From Hamadaea sp. (GTDB lineage Bacteria; Actinomycetota; Actinomycetes; Mycobacteriales; Micromonosporaceae): a stretch of DNA of 64,000 nucleotides. The position numbers were made by a program, and so were the translations under genes. Of the stretch, positions 8,686 to 17,410 are shown in pieces. Under the pieces are notes generated by a model. That model was not told where the DNA came from, did no database searches, and was given only the letters and a program-made list of their open reading frames with translations. The stretch spans positions 1 to 64,000 of the forward strand of contig NZ_JABFVK010000016.1 in the NCBI RefSeq assembly GCF_013362815.1. Reading direction: 5' to 3'. Within the stretch, counting starts at the first letter, position 1, and every line of letters begins with the position of its first letter.

Positions 8686-9330
8686 ATGGAGACGCAGACC
8701 TGGCTGGCCGACACCCGCACTTCCTACGACACGGTCGCGGAGAGCTACTACGACTTCGTCCGGGATTCGCTGACGGACAAGCCCTTTCTGCAGGGTGCGC
8801 TGACGCTCTTCGCCGACCTCGTACGCACCACCGACGGCGGACCCGTCGCGGATGTCGGCTGCGGTCCGGGGCACGTGACGGCGTACCTGCGAGGTTTGGG
8901 GCTGGACGCGTTCGGGGTGGACCTTTCCCCGGGGATGATCGAGGTTGCCCGGCGAGAACACCCGGGACTGCGGTTCGACGTCGGCTCGATGACGGACCTG
9001 CCGCTCGCCGACGACTCCGTGGCCGGGCTGCTCGCGTTCTGGTCGGTGATCCACGTTCCGGATGACCAGATTCCGACGGTGTTCGCGCAGTTCCGGCGGG
9101 TGCTGCGGCCGGGCGGCCCGGTTTTGGTCGGCTTCCATGTGGGTCAGGGAGACCGGCTGAAGACCGAGGGATACGGCGGGCACCCGATGAACGTGCACGT
9201 CTACCGCCGCCAGCCCGACCAAGTGGCGGAATGGTTGCGGGAGGCCGGATTCACCGTCGAGGCGAGCCTGACGGTGAGCCCGTACGCCGAGGTCCCCGGC
9301 GGCCTCGTGTACGCCCGCCGGGCGGACTAA
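8686..9330 (+). CDS. Class I SAM-dependent methyltransferase (second of pair)
   Basis: A 214-residue methyltransferase with motif I VADVGCGPGHVTAYL, acidic beta-2 end FGVDLSPGMIEVAR, the Asp of motif II in MTDLPLADDSVAG, and the post-motif RRVLRPGGPVLVGFHVG. It starts at the ATG two bases after the previous stop. It has the compact Methyltransf_11 form without the extra cap of its neighbour, so the two are not a simple duplication. Its stop overlaps that of the convergent MarR gene. The substrate is unknown. Confidence 0.85.
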   Translation: METQTWLADTRTSYDTVAESYYDFVRDSLTDKPFLQGALTLFADLVRTTDGGPVADVGCGPGHVTAYLRGLGLDAFGVDLSPGMIEVARREHPGLRFDVGSMTDLPLADDSVAGLLAFWSVIHVPDDQIPTVFAQFRRVLRPGGPVLVGFHVGQGDRLKTEGYGGHPMNVHVYRRQPDQVAEWLREAGFTVEASLTVSPYAEVPGGLVYARRAD

Positions 9331-9857
9331 GGAACGTCGCCGAACGCGACGAGAAGCTTGCGCAGCATGGCTTCCAGCTCGGCGCGCTCCGCCGGGCCGA
9401 GTGCGGCGAGCATCCGTTCCTCGTTCGCCATGTGCCCGCCGAGGATCGTGTCGACCGTCTTGCGGCCCTCCGAGGTGAGCCGGATCAGCACCGTACGCCG
9501 ATCGCCCGGATCGCTGCGGCGCTCGACCAGCCCTCGGGCTTCCAGGCGGTCGATGCGGTTCGTCATCGCCCCCGACGTCACGAGCGCCATCTTGAGCAGC
9601 GCACCCGCGCTCAACTCGTACGGCTTACCGGATCGGCGCAGGGTCGCCAGCACGTCGAACTCCCACCGCTCGAGGTCGTAGCCGGCGAAGTGCGTCTTCA
9701 GGGCCCGTTCGAAATGACGCGACAGCCGGGAGATGCGACCGACGATCTTCATCGGCGAGACGTCGACCTCGGGACGTTCGGCGGCCCACTGGCCGATGAC
9801 GGCGTCGACCGCATCGACGGCTTCCGGCTCGCGGGCCGGTTTATTCCGGGTGCTCAC
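9327..9857 (-). CDS. MarR family transcriptional regulator
   Basis: A 176-residue winged-helix regulator. After a 40-residue N-terminal arm come the dimerisation helix and the MarR DNA-binding core. The recognition helix lies in LKMALVTSGAMTNRIDRLEARG and the wing in VERRSDPGDRRTVLIRLTSEG. It is divergent from the NAD-dependent epimerase gene. The 94-base gap carries perfect palindromes, so the regulator probably controls both itself and the epimerase, responding to a small phenolic or electrophilic ligand as is usual for the family. Confidence 0.88.
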   Translation of the reverse strand: MSTRNKPAREPEAVDAVDAVIGQWAAERPEVDVSPMKIVGRISRLSRHFERALKTHFAGYDLERWEFDVLATLRRSGKPYELSAGALLKMALVTSGAMTNRIDRLEARGLVERRSDPGDRRTVLIRLTSEGRKTVDTILGGHMANEERMLAALGPAERAELEAMLRKLLVAFGDVP

Positions 9858-9869
9858 ATGACGAGTATC

Positions 9870-9930
9870 TCAACGTTGAACTACTTGACGTCAAGGGACT
9901 GCCGCTGTTCGATTATCTCAACGTTGAGAT
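9870..9930. promoter_or_regulatory. MarR operator cluster
   Basis: Three palindromes lie between the divergent genes: TCAACGTTGA at 9870-9879, CTTGACGTCAAG at 9884-9895, and the perfect 16-mer ATCTCAACGTTGAGAT at 9915-9930. The first and third share the core TCAACGTTGA, giving one site near each start. The epimerase start is preceded by an AAGAAAGAGG ribosome-binding site at about 9935-9944. Confidence 0.7.
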
Positions 9931-9951
9931 TCTCAAGAAAGAGGAATCACG

Positions 9952-10803
9952 ATGAAGGTATTGGTGATCGGCGCGACCGGGTACATCGGCTCCGCCGCCG
10001 CTCGCAAGCTGCGCGAACGAGGCCACGAGGTGGTGGCGCTGGCCCGCGAGGCGGCTGCCGGCAGTGCGTACGAGGTGCGGATCGGCGACCTGACGAAGCC
10101 GGCCACGGTGGCCGCCGCCATCGGTGACGACATCGAAGCGGTGGTCAACCTCGCGACGCTCAGCGGCGACCAGGCCGTCGATCAGGCGGCCACCGCTGCG
10201 CTGGTCGACGCGCTGGCCGGGCGCGTACTGGTGCAGACGAGCGGGATCTGGGTGCTGGGCCGGACCGGCCGGGAAGCGGTGGACGAGAGCGCGCCGACCG
10301 ACGCGCTGCCGATCGTCTCCTACCGGCCGCTGATCGAGCAGCAGGTGCTGGCCGCAGCCGAGCGAGGCGTGCGATCTGTCGTGATCCGGCCGGGCATCGT
10401 CTACGGCAACGGCGGCGGCATTCCGGCGATGCTGCTGGACCTCGCCCGCAAGCACGGCGTCGGGCGCTACTTCGGCGGCGTCGAGACGCGCTGGCCCATG
10501 GTCCACGTCGACGACCTGGCCGAGCTGTACGCGCTCGCGGTCGAATCCGCGCCGGCGGGAACGCTCCTGCATGGCGTAGACGAGCCTGCCGTGTCGCTCG
10601 TCGCGATGGCGGCCGCGACCGACCTGGCCGCGGGCGGCACCGGGCGTGCCGAGCCCTGGCTGAACCCGGAGGCGACGGCCGCGTTCGGCGACCCCTTCGC
10701 CGAGGCGCTCGCCCTGGACCAGGCGGTGAGCGGACAGCGGGCGCGCGACCTGCTCGGCTGGCAGCCCGCCGACCGGAATGCGGTACGCGACCTGCACCGC
10801 TGA
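9952..10803 (+). CDS. NAD(P)-dependent epimerase/dehydratase-like protein
   Basis: A 283-residue extended-SDR or NAD(P)-binding protein. The dinucleotide motif GATGYIG is at residues 8-14. The segments VVNLATLSG and VVIRPGIVYGNGGG follow the epimerase family pattern, and the substrate region contains RWPMVHVDDLAELY. The classic catalytic YxxxK appears altered: YRPLIEQQ stands where Tyr-x3-Lys is expected, so catalysis may differ or be lost. It is divergent from and probably repressed by the MarR protein at 9327-9857. Confidence 0.8.
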   Translation: MKVLVIGATGYIGSAAARKLRERGHEVVALAREAAAGSAYEVRIGDLTKPATVAAAIGDDIEAVVNLATLSGDQAVDQAATAALVDALAGRVLVQTSGIWVLGRTGREAVDESAPTDALPIVSYRPLIEQQVLAAAERGVRSVVIRPGIVYGNGGGIPAMLLDLARKHGVGRYFGGVETRWPMVHVDDLAELYALAVESAPAGTLLHGVDEPAVSLVAMAAATDLAAGGTGRAEPWLNPEATAAFGDPFAEALALDQAVSGQRARDLLGWQPADRNAVRDLHR

Positions 10804-10853
10804 CGAAGAGCTAGCCACGCGGGCTAGCCCGCTCCGAGCGGCCGTCACGCTAG

Positions 10854-10917
10854 CCGCTGGATCAGGGATCTCGGTCGTATTCCGGCCAAGATTCGACCCA
10901 GAACCCTGATCCAGCGC
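10854..10917. repeat. Long palindromic repeat, copy 1 (imperfect), between convergent genes
   Basis: The arms are 10854-10883 and 10888-10917, 30 bases each with a GGCC loop; about 24 of 30 positions pair. The right arm is identical over all 30 bases to the right arm of the copy at 48112-48176. It lies between the convergent epimerase and MFS genes, so it can act as a two-way terminator. Directly after it, the 12-base unit CAGAACCAGCGC is repeated in tandem up to the MFS stop codon. The gap also contains the palindrome GGGCTAGCCC at about 10821-10830. Confidence 0.75.
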
Positions 10918-10940
10918 CAGAACCAGCGCCAGAACCAGCG

Positions 10941-12197
10941 CTACGCGGAGACCGTCTCTAGTGGACGGTCGGCGGCCGGCTCCTCGTCGTGTGCGATCTG
11001 GGTGAGCTGCCGCCACAGCGCCACGACGAACACCGCCGAGCCCGCGAAGGCGAACCAGAACGGCGCGGTCACCCCGAATCTCGTCGCGAGCAGACCGCCG
11101 ATCGCGGAACCGACGACCAGGCCGCCGTACACGCAGATCGTGTAGACGCCGCCCACGCGTCCTTGCAGCTCACGGGGGACGGCGCGCTGGCGTACCGTGA
11201 TCGAGGTCGTGCCCCAGATGAAGGCGTGCGCGCCGAACAGGAAGAAGATCCCCGCGGCCACCCAGGGTGAACGGGTCAGCGCCAGGCCCAGGTGGGTCAA
11301 GGTCTCGATGATCAGGCCCACGCGCATGATGCCGCCGAGGCTCACCCGCCGCGTGATCCAGCCGTACAGGCCCGTCCCGGCCAAGCCGCCGACCGCGCCG
11401 ACCGTGGTCATCAGGCCGAAACCCACCGCGCCCAGGCCGAGGCGATCTTGCGCGTACAGCACCAGCACGGACCAGGCCGCGCCGAAGGTCACGTTGAAGA
11501 TCAAAATCGTCAAGCCAAGGGTACGCACAGCGGCGTGGGACAGCGTCCACCGGAACCCGGCCGCCAGGTCCTTGCGCAGATCCCGGGTTTCCTTTCCCTC
11601 CGCCTCCTGCCCGTGTGGTGGCAGAACCACCCGGGAGACGAGGAGCGTACCGGCGATGACGAGGAGCGTCTGGCCGAGGAAGGGCCAGGCCATACCGGCG
11701 GCGAACAGTGTCGCACCGAGCGGGGGACCGGCCAGCTGGTTGAGGGTGATGAACCCGGTCTGAATCCGGGAGTTGGCGATCGCCAGGTCGTCCCGGGAGA
11801 CGAGCATCGGCGTCAACGTGCCGGTCGTGTTGTCGGCGAACACCTCCGCCGTCGCCAGCAGACCCAACCCGGCCAGCGCCACGGCGACCGTCGCGGTCTC
11901 GGTGGCGATCGTCGTCACCAGCACCGCCAGGATCAGCACGCGTACGGCGTTGGCGATCAGCACGATCCGCCGGCGGTTGTGCCGATCCGAGAGCACTCCG
12001 GCGTACAAGCTGAACACCAGCGGGGGCGCCCAGCCCAGCAACGCGGCGACGGAGATGAGGAACGGCTCGTCGGTCAGCGAGGCGACCAGCAGCGGCCCGG
12101 CCGCCATCGCGATGCCGTCACCGAAGTTGGTCGTCCACGACGACGCCAGCAGCCAGCGGAAATTTGTCCCCAGCCGGGCTGGCACGAGCTTTTCCAT
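10941..12197 (-). CDS. MFS transporter (drug-exporter type)
   Basis: A 418-residue major facilitator protein with about 12 membrane helices. It begins MEKLVPARLGTNFRWLLASS and has the family signatures: the loop 2-3 motif LYAGVLSDRHNRRRIVL (motif A, G-x3-D-R-x-x-R/K) and the TM5-like segment NQLAGPPLGATLFAAG. It belongs to the actinomycete MFS_3 (enterobactin-exporter/macrolide-efflux-like) group by its overall pattern. The ATG at 12197 leaves 60 bases to the divergent gene. An upstream in-frame ATG at 12263 would overlap that gene. The substrate is unknown. Confidence 0.85.
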   Translation of the reverse strand: MEKLVPARLGTNFRWLLASSWTTNFGDGIAMAAGPLLVASLTDEPFLISVAALLGWAPPLVFSLYAGVLSDRHNRRRIVLIANAVRVLILAVLVTTIATETATVAVALAGLGLLATAEVFADNTTGTLTPMLVSRDDLAIANSRIQTGFITLNQLAGPPLGATLFAAGMAWPFLGQTLLVIAGTLLVSRVVLPPHGQEAEGKETRDLRKDLAAGFRWTLSHAAVRTLGLTILIFNVTFGAAWSVLVLYAQDRLGLGAVGFGLMTTVGAVGGLAGTGLYGWITRRVSLGGIMRVGLIIETLTHLGLALTRSPWVAAGIFFLFGAHAFIWGTTSITVRQRAVPRELQGRVGGVYTICVYGGLVVGSAIGGLLATRFGVTAPFWFAFAGSAVFVVALWRQLTQIAHDEEPAADRPLETVSA

Positions 12198-12257
12198 CAC
12201 AAGATCCGAACCTACGTGCGGCGACCCTGCCGGGCCAAACCGTTTACCCTTCTGATC

Positions 12258-12803
12258 ATGCACCGGAACAGATGGCTGATGTCGGCGCTGGTCGCGCTCG
12301 GGCTCGTCGCGCTCTTCGGCGTCTTCATCGCCGTCCGGGACGACACGGCGCTGATCAGCGCGTTGTCGGCGGCGGGGACGGTGGCTGCGGGCGTGTTCGC
12401 GGCGGTGGCCGCGTTCGGTTCACTGCGCGCGGCGGCCGCCAGCAACGCATCCGCCGAGCGGGCTCGGGAAGCGATGGTCCGCTCGGTACGCCCGAACGTC
12501 GAACCGTCGGTGTCGGCCGTCGACACCACCCTGATCGGCACGCTCACCTGCACCGGGTACGCCGCGATCGACATCACCGTCGTCTGGACGCTGACCGACG
12601 GTGAGGTCATCACGGAGACTGTGGCGCGGCTGGCCCCGGGCGAGGATCCGCTGACCTCGACCCTGCCGCAGCCGGTCGAGATGGTCTGGCTCTCGTTCAC
12701 CGACGAGGGCCGGGTCGGCAAGTGGCAGGACACCTGGCAGATGGGGCAGGAGCCGCACAATCTCGGTCGGCTGACGCTGATCGAGTCGCGCCTCGCCGAC
12801 TGA
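12258..12803 (+). CDS. Hypothetical membrane-anchored protein
   Basis: A 181-residue protein of no family I recognise. Two adjacent hydrophobic segments (about residues 8-25 and 33-55) are followed by an alanine-rich coil (about 55-75) and a soluble C-terminal domain. That domain has alternating beta strands such as IDITVVWTLTDG and PVEMVWLSFTDEGRVG, consistent with a small beta sandwich. It starts at the ATG at 12258, divergent from the MFS gene, and ends at a hairpin shared with the convergent SRPBCC gene. No function is inferred. Confidence 0.65.
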   Translation: MHRNRWLMSALVALGLVALFGVFIAVRDDTALISALSAAGTVAAGVFAAVAAFGSLRAAAASNASAERAREAMVRSVRPNVEPSVSAVDTTLIGTLTCTGYAAIDITVVWTLTDGEVITETVARLAPGEDPLTSTLPQPVEMVWLSFTDEGRVGKWQDTWQMGQEPHNLGRLTLIESRLAD

Positions 12804-12807
12804 ACCG

Positions 12808-12833
12808 CCCCGCAGGGCCGAAGCCATGCGGGG
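12808..12833. terminator. Bidirectional hairpin between convergent genes
   Basis: The 7-base arms CCCCGCA (12808-12814) and TGCGGGG (12827-12833) sit five bases after the stop of the upstream gene and 15 bases before the stop of the convergent SRPBCC gene. Confidence 0.6.
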
Positions 12834-12847
12834 CTCGATTCAGGCGG

Positions 12848-13282
12848 TCAGTGCCAGTTGCTGATCTGGACGTCGTGCGGCGCAGGCTCGCCCTTGCCGG
12901 TCTCGACGAACCGCTTCATGCTCATCAGGAACGTCGCCCACTTGGTGCTGCAGTGGTACATGAACTCCACCGGCTCGGCCCAGCCCTCATGGCGGAAGAG
13001 CACGATGGTGAAGTCGTCCTCCTGCTTCAGGTCGAACCGGACGTGCGTGCCGAGCCATTCCTCGGGTCCTTCGACGACCTCCCAGAGGACGAGCGCATCC
13101 GGGCGCACGTCGACGACCTTCATGTCGAACCCGCCGGGGATGAACCGGAACTTCAGTACGCCGTCCGCGTCGGCCGTGGTGTCCTCGGTCCACCAGGCGG
13201 CCAGTCCGTCGACCGTGGTCAGGGCGGAGTAGACCGCGCTGGGCGAGGCGATGACGCCGACTCGGTGCAGAATGTCAACCAT
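12848..13282 (-). CDS. SRPBCC (AHSA1-like) domain protein
   Basis: A 144-residue START/AHSA1-fold protein. Typical features are the first strand MVDILHRVGVIASPSAVYSALT, the loop TVDGLAAWWTEDT, the strand LKFRFIPGGFDMKVVDV, and the long C-terminal helix with CSTKWATFLMSMKRFVETG. Such proteins bind hydrophobic ligands. In actinomycetes they commonly sit with ArsR regulators, as here: an ArsR gene and a second SRPBCC gene lie just upstream on the same strand. A 108-base gap separates it from the ArsR gene, so it may have its own promoter. Confidence 0.82.
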   Translation of the reverse strand: MVDILHRVGVIASPSAVYSALTTVDGLAAWWTEDTTADADGVLKFRFIPGGFDMKVVDVRPDALVLWEVVEGPEEWLGTHVRFDLKQEDDFTIVLFRHEGWAEPVEFMYHCSTKWATFLMSMKRFVETGKGEPAPHDVQISNWH

Positions 13283-13390
13283 TTCTCATTCTCCTTAGCT
13301 GGGCTTTCTGGGCGCGCGGCCGTATTCGGGCGCGCGGCATCGGCGTCCCGGCGAGGACGCTGAGCCGTGCGATTACTGGATGGGAAAAGT

Positions 13391-13720
13391 TCAGTCGAGC
13401 TGGCGTTGCAGGGCAGCCAGCGGCCCGTCCCAATCGCGGGCGAGTGCCCCGAGGAACTGCTGCGCGATCTTCATCGGCGCGGAGTCCAGCCGATAGCGGA
13501 CGCGACGCCGTTCACCGGGTTCGGCGACGACCAGGCCGGCCTCGGCGAGGAGCGCGAGGTGCTTGGCGATCGCCTGCCGGGTGATCGGCAGGCGGGCCGC
13601 CAGGTCGGTCGCGGTGGCCGGACCGCTGGCCGCGAGCGTGGCGAGGATGCTGCGCCGGCTCGGGTCGGCCAGGGCGGTGAAGACCTCTTGCGCCACCGCC
13701 TCCAGGTCAGAGAGTTCCAT
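13391..13720 (-). CDS. ArsR family transcriptional regulator
   Basis: A 109-residue winged-helix repressor. The core reads FTALADPSRRSILATLAAS, then the recognition helix ITRQAIAKHLALLAEAGLV and the wing EPGERRRVRYRL. The metal-site ELCVC motif of true metal sensors is absent. This fits the SRPBCC-linked ArsR group, thought to sense other signals. Its start overlaps the end of the upstream SRPBCC gene by 14 bases, so the two are co-translated, and the palindromes before that gene are its likely operators. Confidence 0.88.
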   Translation of the reverse strand: MELSDLEAVAQEVFTALADPSRRSILATLAASGPATATDLAARLPITRQAIAKHLALLAEAGLVVAEPGERRRVRYRLDSAPMKIAQQFLGALARDWDGPLAALQRQLD

Positions 13721-14141
13721 CGAGGTACGCGACGAGCTCGCCGAGTTCGCTCGTCCACCCCTCGTTGTTGGCCGAGTACGCCTTGGCGTATTCGCCGTCG
13801 GGAAGCTGCGCGAATCCGGTCTCCACCATGGTGAGCGTAGTGCCGGTCGCGCTCGGCTCCAAGGTGAACTCGACGTAGGTGCGGCGCGGGTCGTCGGCCG
13901 GCAGACCGTAGATCATCCAGGTGTAGCCGAAGACGTGGGGCGGCTCGACCCGCTCGATGGTGAGCGTGGCGACGTCGCCGCTGTCCCAGGTGAGCTTGGC
14001 CTGGCCGCCGACCCGGAGGTCGACCTCGGCCTGCTGGCCGAACCAGGTGCCGAGCCCCTCGGCGGTGGTCAACGCCTGCCAGACCCGCTCCGGCGAGTGC
14101 TTGATCTCAAGGGTGCGTTCGATGCGGTCGGGGAATGCCAT
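13707..14141 (-). CDS. SRPBCC (AHSA1-like) domain protein
   Basis: A 144-residue AHSA1-fold protein, first gene of the ArsR operon. Visible markers are IERTLEIKHSPERVWQALTT, the loop GLGTWFGQQAEVDLRVGG, VEPPHVFGYTWMI and the helical end NNEGWTSELGELVAYLDG. It probably binds a hydrophobic ligand; whether it is enzymatic is unknown. It is clearly related to, but divergent from, the SRPBCC protein two genes downstream. Confidence 0.85.
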   Translation of the reverse strand: MAFPDRIERTLEIKHSPERVWQALTTAEGLGTWFGQQAEVDLRVGGQAKLTWDSGDVATLTIERVEPPHVFGYTWMIYGLPADDPRRTYVEFTLEPSATGTTLTMVETGFAQLPDGEYAKAYSANNEGWTSELGELVAYLDGTL

Positions 14142-14169
14142 GACGATCTACCTCCACGAGAAGCATATA

Positions 14170-14216
14170 TAGCAACTACTCAGTTGCTACTTACGTTATA
14201 GCAACTGAACGGTTGC
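14170..14216. promoter_or_regulatory. Putative ArsR operator pair
   Basis: A perfect palindrome TAGCAACT-ACTC-AGTTGCTA at 14170-14189 lies 29 bases upstream of the SRPBCC start. It is followed by a second site with arms GCAAC (14201-14205) and GTTGC (14212-14216). On the minus strand the stretch TATATATG just downstream of the first site could be a -10 region. The shared half site AGCAACT/AGTTGCT fits an autoregulating ArsR dimer. Confidence 0.65.
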
Positions 14217-14367
14217 GTCAACCTGGTCGGGGAACTGAAAACTTTCGGTACGTGACTCAGCACTTTCGATACCGTTTTCCGTAACCCGAGCGGGAGATAC
14301 TGTGGCGCATCGACAAATATGCGCGCGAGGACAACGGCGTCCTTGGCCACCTGACGAGGGGCTAGCC

Positions 14368-15609
14368 ATGATCGACGCTATCGGAACGCCGAAGGTGTCC
14401 GTCGTCATCCCGACCTACAACCGGGCCGCGCTGATGCGCCTCATGCTGGCGCAACTGGCCCGGCAGACGTTGCCGCCGTCGGACTTCGAGGTCGTCGTCG
14501 CCGACGACGGATCGTCCGACGAGACCGCCCAGGTCGTGGCCGAGTTCGCCGACCGGCTCCGGCTCAAGTACTTCTTCCAGGAGGACGTCGGCGACCGGGT
14601 CAGCCGGGCGCGGAACGAAGGCGCCCGGCTGGCCGAAGCGGAGGTGCTGATCTTCCTCGACTCGGGCGTGATGATCTCCCCCGAGCTGGTGGAGCGGCAT
14701 CTGGCGTGGCACGAGGACGGCAAGCCGCTGTTCGTGTGCGGGTACGCCTGGGGCTACGATCCGCGGTTCCCGCCGATCGAGGATCTGCATACGATGCTGG
14801 CCGCCGAGCCGCCCGAAGCCGTGCTGGACCGGTTCCGCGACGATCCGGCGTTTCGCGACGTACGCCATGAGGCCCTCGTGACCTGGGACTTCGACATGAA
14901 TGCCATGCCGTTGCCGTGGCAGCTCGTGTTCGGGCTCAACATCTCGATGTCGGCCGAGGTGTTCCACCGCGTCGGCGGCTTCAACGAGGACATGACCGAG
15001 TGGGGCTGCGAAGACCTGGAGATCGGATTCAAGGCGCAGCGCGCCGGGGTTCCGTTCCAGTTCGCGATGGACGCCTGGGTCATCGAATGGCCGCACGAGC
15101 GAGACATGTCCACCCGCTGGCCGCAGATGGTGGCCAACATGGCGAAGTTCCTGGTGGCGTACCCGGAACCGGTGATCGAGATCGGTTATGTCCTGTGCGC
15201 TGCGAACGAGTATTGGCGCTGGGAGGAGACCTGGCTCGAACTCGGGCGCTGGACTCGGCAGGCGGCGACGATCGACGTCGCGGACGAGGTCGCCCGAGCG
15301 CTGGAAACCGTCGGCCCGGACGATCGGGTGGCGGTCTTCGGCGCGGGTGGCACGTTGCCGCACGGCCTGCGCCGGGCGGTCGTGGTGGACTTCGACGCCG
15401 ACCTGTTGCAGCAGGCCACCCGGGGTACGCCGCACATCGCTTCGCACGCCGTCGGCGTGCGTACGGTGTTGCCGGATCAGTCGGTCGACACGGTTCTGGT
15501 GACATCCCGGCTGACCGGGTTGTGGCCGACCTGGCAGACGCACATCCTCGCCGAGGCCAACCGGATCGGCCGCCGGGTCGAGGTGCTGCTGAACCCGGCG
15601 GCCGGTTGA
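14368..15609 (+). CDS. Family 2 glycosyltransferase with C-terminal Rossmann-like extension
   Basis: A 413-residue GT-A fold transferase. The N-terminal domain has VSVVIPTYNRA, the nucleotide-binding VVVADDGSSDET, and a second acidic site IFLDSGVM where a DxD is usual. The acceptor-side segment GGFNEDMTEWGCEDLEIG carries the ED motif. The last 110 residues (from about 300) include RVAVFGAGGTLPHG, resembling a degenerate methyltransferase or Rossmann fold, an unusual fusion. The ATG at 14368 puts the GT domain at the N-terminus; an in-frame GTG lies at 14302. It converges on an ABC-exporter operon containing a second GT2 and may share its pathway. The acceptor is unknown. Confidence 0.8.
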   Translation: MIDAIGTPKVSVVIPTYNRAALMRLMLAQLARQTLPPSDFEVVVADDGSSDETAQVVAEFADRLRLKYFFQEDVGDRVSRARNEGARLAEAEVLIFLDSGVMISPELVERHLAWHEDGKPLFVCGYAWGYDPRFPPIEDLHTMLAAEPPEAVLDRFRDDPAFRDVRHEALVTWDFDMNAMPLPWQLVFGLNISMSAEVFHRVGGFNEDMTEWGCEDLEIGFKAQRAGVPFQFAMDAWVIEWPHERDMSTRWPQMVANMAKFLVAYPEPVIEIGYVLCAANEYWRWEETWLELGRWTRQAATIDVADEVARALETVGPDDRVAVFGAGGTLPHGLRRAVVVDFDADLLQQATRGTPHIASHAVGVRTVLPDQSVDTVLVTSRLTGLWPTWQTHILAEANRIGRRVEVLLNPAAG

Positions 15610-15625
15610 CGACTGGCCGGCTCGC

Positions 15626-17410
15626 TCAGCTGTACGCCCTCGCCTGGAGGTCGAACAGCTCGGCGTAGAGACCCCGGTTCGCCATGAGCGTGGCGTGGTC
15701 GCCGACCTCGGCGATCACGCCGTCGTTCAGGACGACGATCAGGTCGGCCATGCGTACGGTGGAGAAGCGGTGCGACACGAACACCGTGATCGCCCCCGAC
15801 TCCCGCGCGACCCGGCCGGCCTGATCGGCGTACCGCTCGAACAGGGCGTGCTCGGCCGCCGGGTCCAGCGCCGACGCCGGCTCGTCGAGCACCAGCAGCA
15901 ACGGTTGCCGGCGCATCATCGCCCGGCCCAGCGCCAGCCGTTGCCACTGACCTCCGGACAGTTCGGCGCCGTCGGTCCAGCTGCGGCCGAGTTGCGAACC
16001 GAGGCCGTCGGGCAGGTGGTCGATCACCGGAATCGCCTGCGCCCGGTCCAGCGCGTCCAGGACGTGCTCGTCGGAGGCGAGGTTCGGCAGGTCGCCGACG
16101 CCGACGGTATGCCGCGCGTCGAACTCGTACCGTGCGAAGTCCTGGAAGCCGACGGAGATGCGTTGCCGCCACGTCTGGACCGGAACTCCGGCGAGATCGA
16201 CGTCGTCGACCAGGATCTGCCCGGACGACAGGGGATAGAACCCGCACAGCAGCTTGACCAGCGTCGTCTTGCCCGCGCCGTTCTCGCCGACGATCGCCAC
16301 CCGGGAACCGGCCGGGAGGGTCAGTGTGACGTCCCGGAGCGCCGCCCGTTTCGCGCCGGGATATCGGAACGACACGTCGCGCAGGGTGATGCCGCGGCCG
16401 AACCGCGGCGGCGGATCGTGCCGCGGCCCGGTGAGCGCGGGCGGCGTGACCTGCTCACGTAGCGTCCGGAGCCGCTGGTACGCGCTGCCCATCCGTTGCA
16501 GCGTCTCCATGAGGCTGACGGCCAGCGTCACCTGCTGATTGACCTGCACGGCGAGGACGATCACCAGGACGACGTCGCCGATCGCGCCGTGGCCCGCGAT
16601 CGCCTGACGGACCACGAGGAGGACGGCGGCGACGTAGGAGAGCGCGAACACCAGTTGCCCGGCCGTATGCACCATCGTGGCGAGGAAATGCCCGCGTGCC
16701 AGCCCTTTCGTGGCCGCCGCCCAGTTCCGGCGATGCCGATCCAGGAGCTCCCGGCCGAGCCGGAAGACGCGCAGCTCCCCGGCGACGGTGACCGAAGTGG
16801 ACAGATGGACCAGGTTCAACGCCACCCGGGTCGGCTCGGCGGTGCGCGTACGCGCCCGGTCCCGGAACCGTTCAGCCCGGCGTCCGGCGATCAGGGGCGG
16901 CAACGCCGCGACCGGAAGCAGGAGCAGCAACGGATCGACCCGGGCGAGCAGCACCGCCGTGATGGCCATGGCGACCACCAGTCCGACCCCGTTCATCAGG
17001 GCGTCCATGGCGTTCTCGAACTGGCGGCCCTCCTGGCGCAGGATGGTGATCGCGTCGGCCTGCTCGGGCTGCTCGTGGTGCTCGATGCCCGGCGTGCCGT
17101 TGGACACCTCCATGAGCTGGGCGTCGAAGTCTTCCTCGGCCATCTCCGCCAGCTCGAAGTAGGCGATGTGGGCGAAGTGCGAGAAGGTAAGCATCGCGAT
17201 CGCCAGCGCGCCTGCGATGCCACCCGCGACTGCGGCCGCAGTGCCGTCGCGGTCGGCCAAGGCGTCGGTCATCCGGCCGAGGGCGTACGCCATCAGCGGC
17301 GCGGCCGCCGCTCCGCCGAGCATCAGCGCGACCGCGGCGGCGGCACGCCGGCGGTCCAACCGCCAGGCGGTCACCAGGATGCGCCAGGAAGCCGCCAACG
17401 CCTCGATCAT
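15626..17410 (-). CDS. ABC exporter half-transporter (TMD-NBD fusion)
   Basis: A 594-residue type IV ABC exporter subunit. Six membrane helices occupy about residues 20-310. The ATPase domain has Walker A GENGAGKTTLVKLL, signature LSGGQWQRLALGRA, Walker B LLLVLDEPASALD and the switch His in VSHRFSTVR, so the site looks active. Its ATG overlaps the stop of the upstream exporter gene (ATGA), which suggests a heterodimer with that product. The sequence style resembles transporters from peptide natural-product loci, but no precursor or core synthase is visible. Confidence 0.87.
   Translation of the reverse strand: MIEALAASWRILVTAWRLDRRRAAAAVALMLGGAAAAPLMAYALGRMTDALADRDGTAAAVAGGIAGALAIAMLTFSHFAHIAYFELAEMAEEDFDAQLMEVSNGTPGIEHHEQPEQADAITILRQEGRQFENAMDALMNGVGLVVAMAITAVLLARVDPLLLLLPVAALPPLIAGRRAERFRDRARTRTAEPTRVALNLVHLSTSVTVAGELRVFRLGRELLDRHRRNWAAATKGLARGHFLATMVHTAGQLVFALSYVAAVLLVVRQAIAGHGAIGDVVLVIVLAVQVNQQVTLAVSLMETLQRMGSAYQRLRTLREQVTPPALTGPRHDPPPRFGRGITLRDVSFRYPGAKRAALRDVTLTLPAGSRVAIVGENGAGKTTLVKLLCGFYPLSSGQILVDDVDLAGVPVQTWRQRISVGFQDFARYEFDARHTVGVGDLPNLASDEHVLDALDRAQAIPVIDHLPDGLGSQLGRSWTDGAELSGGQWQRLALGRAMMRRQPLLLVLDEPASALDPAAEHALFERYADQAGRVARESGAITVFVSHRFSTVRMADLIVVLNDGVIAEVGDHATLMANRGLYAELFDLQARAYS

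Noticed and set aside
11292-12257. Long plus-strand frame upstream of the 12258 gene
   Set aside because: It lies antisense to the MFS transporter and gives a Gln/Arg/His-rich nonsense product; only the part from the ATG at 12258 looks like a protein.
14190-14367. Possible peptide precursor gene before the first glycosyltransferase
   Set aside because: The only short frame with an ATG (at 14319, 11 codons) lacks a ribosome-binding site and any core-peptide character.
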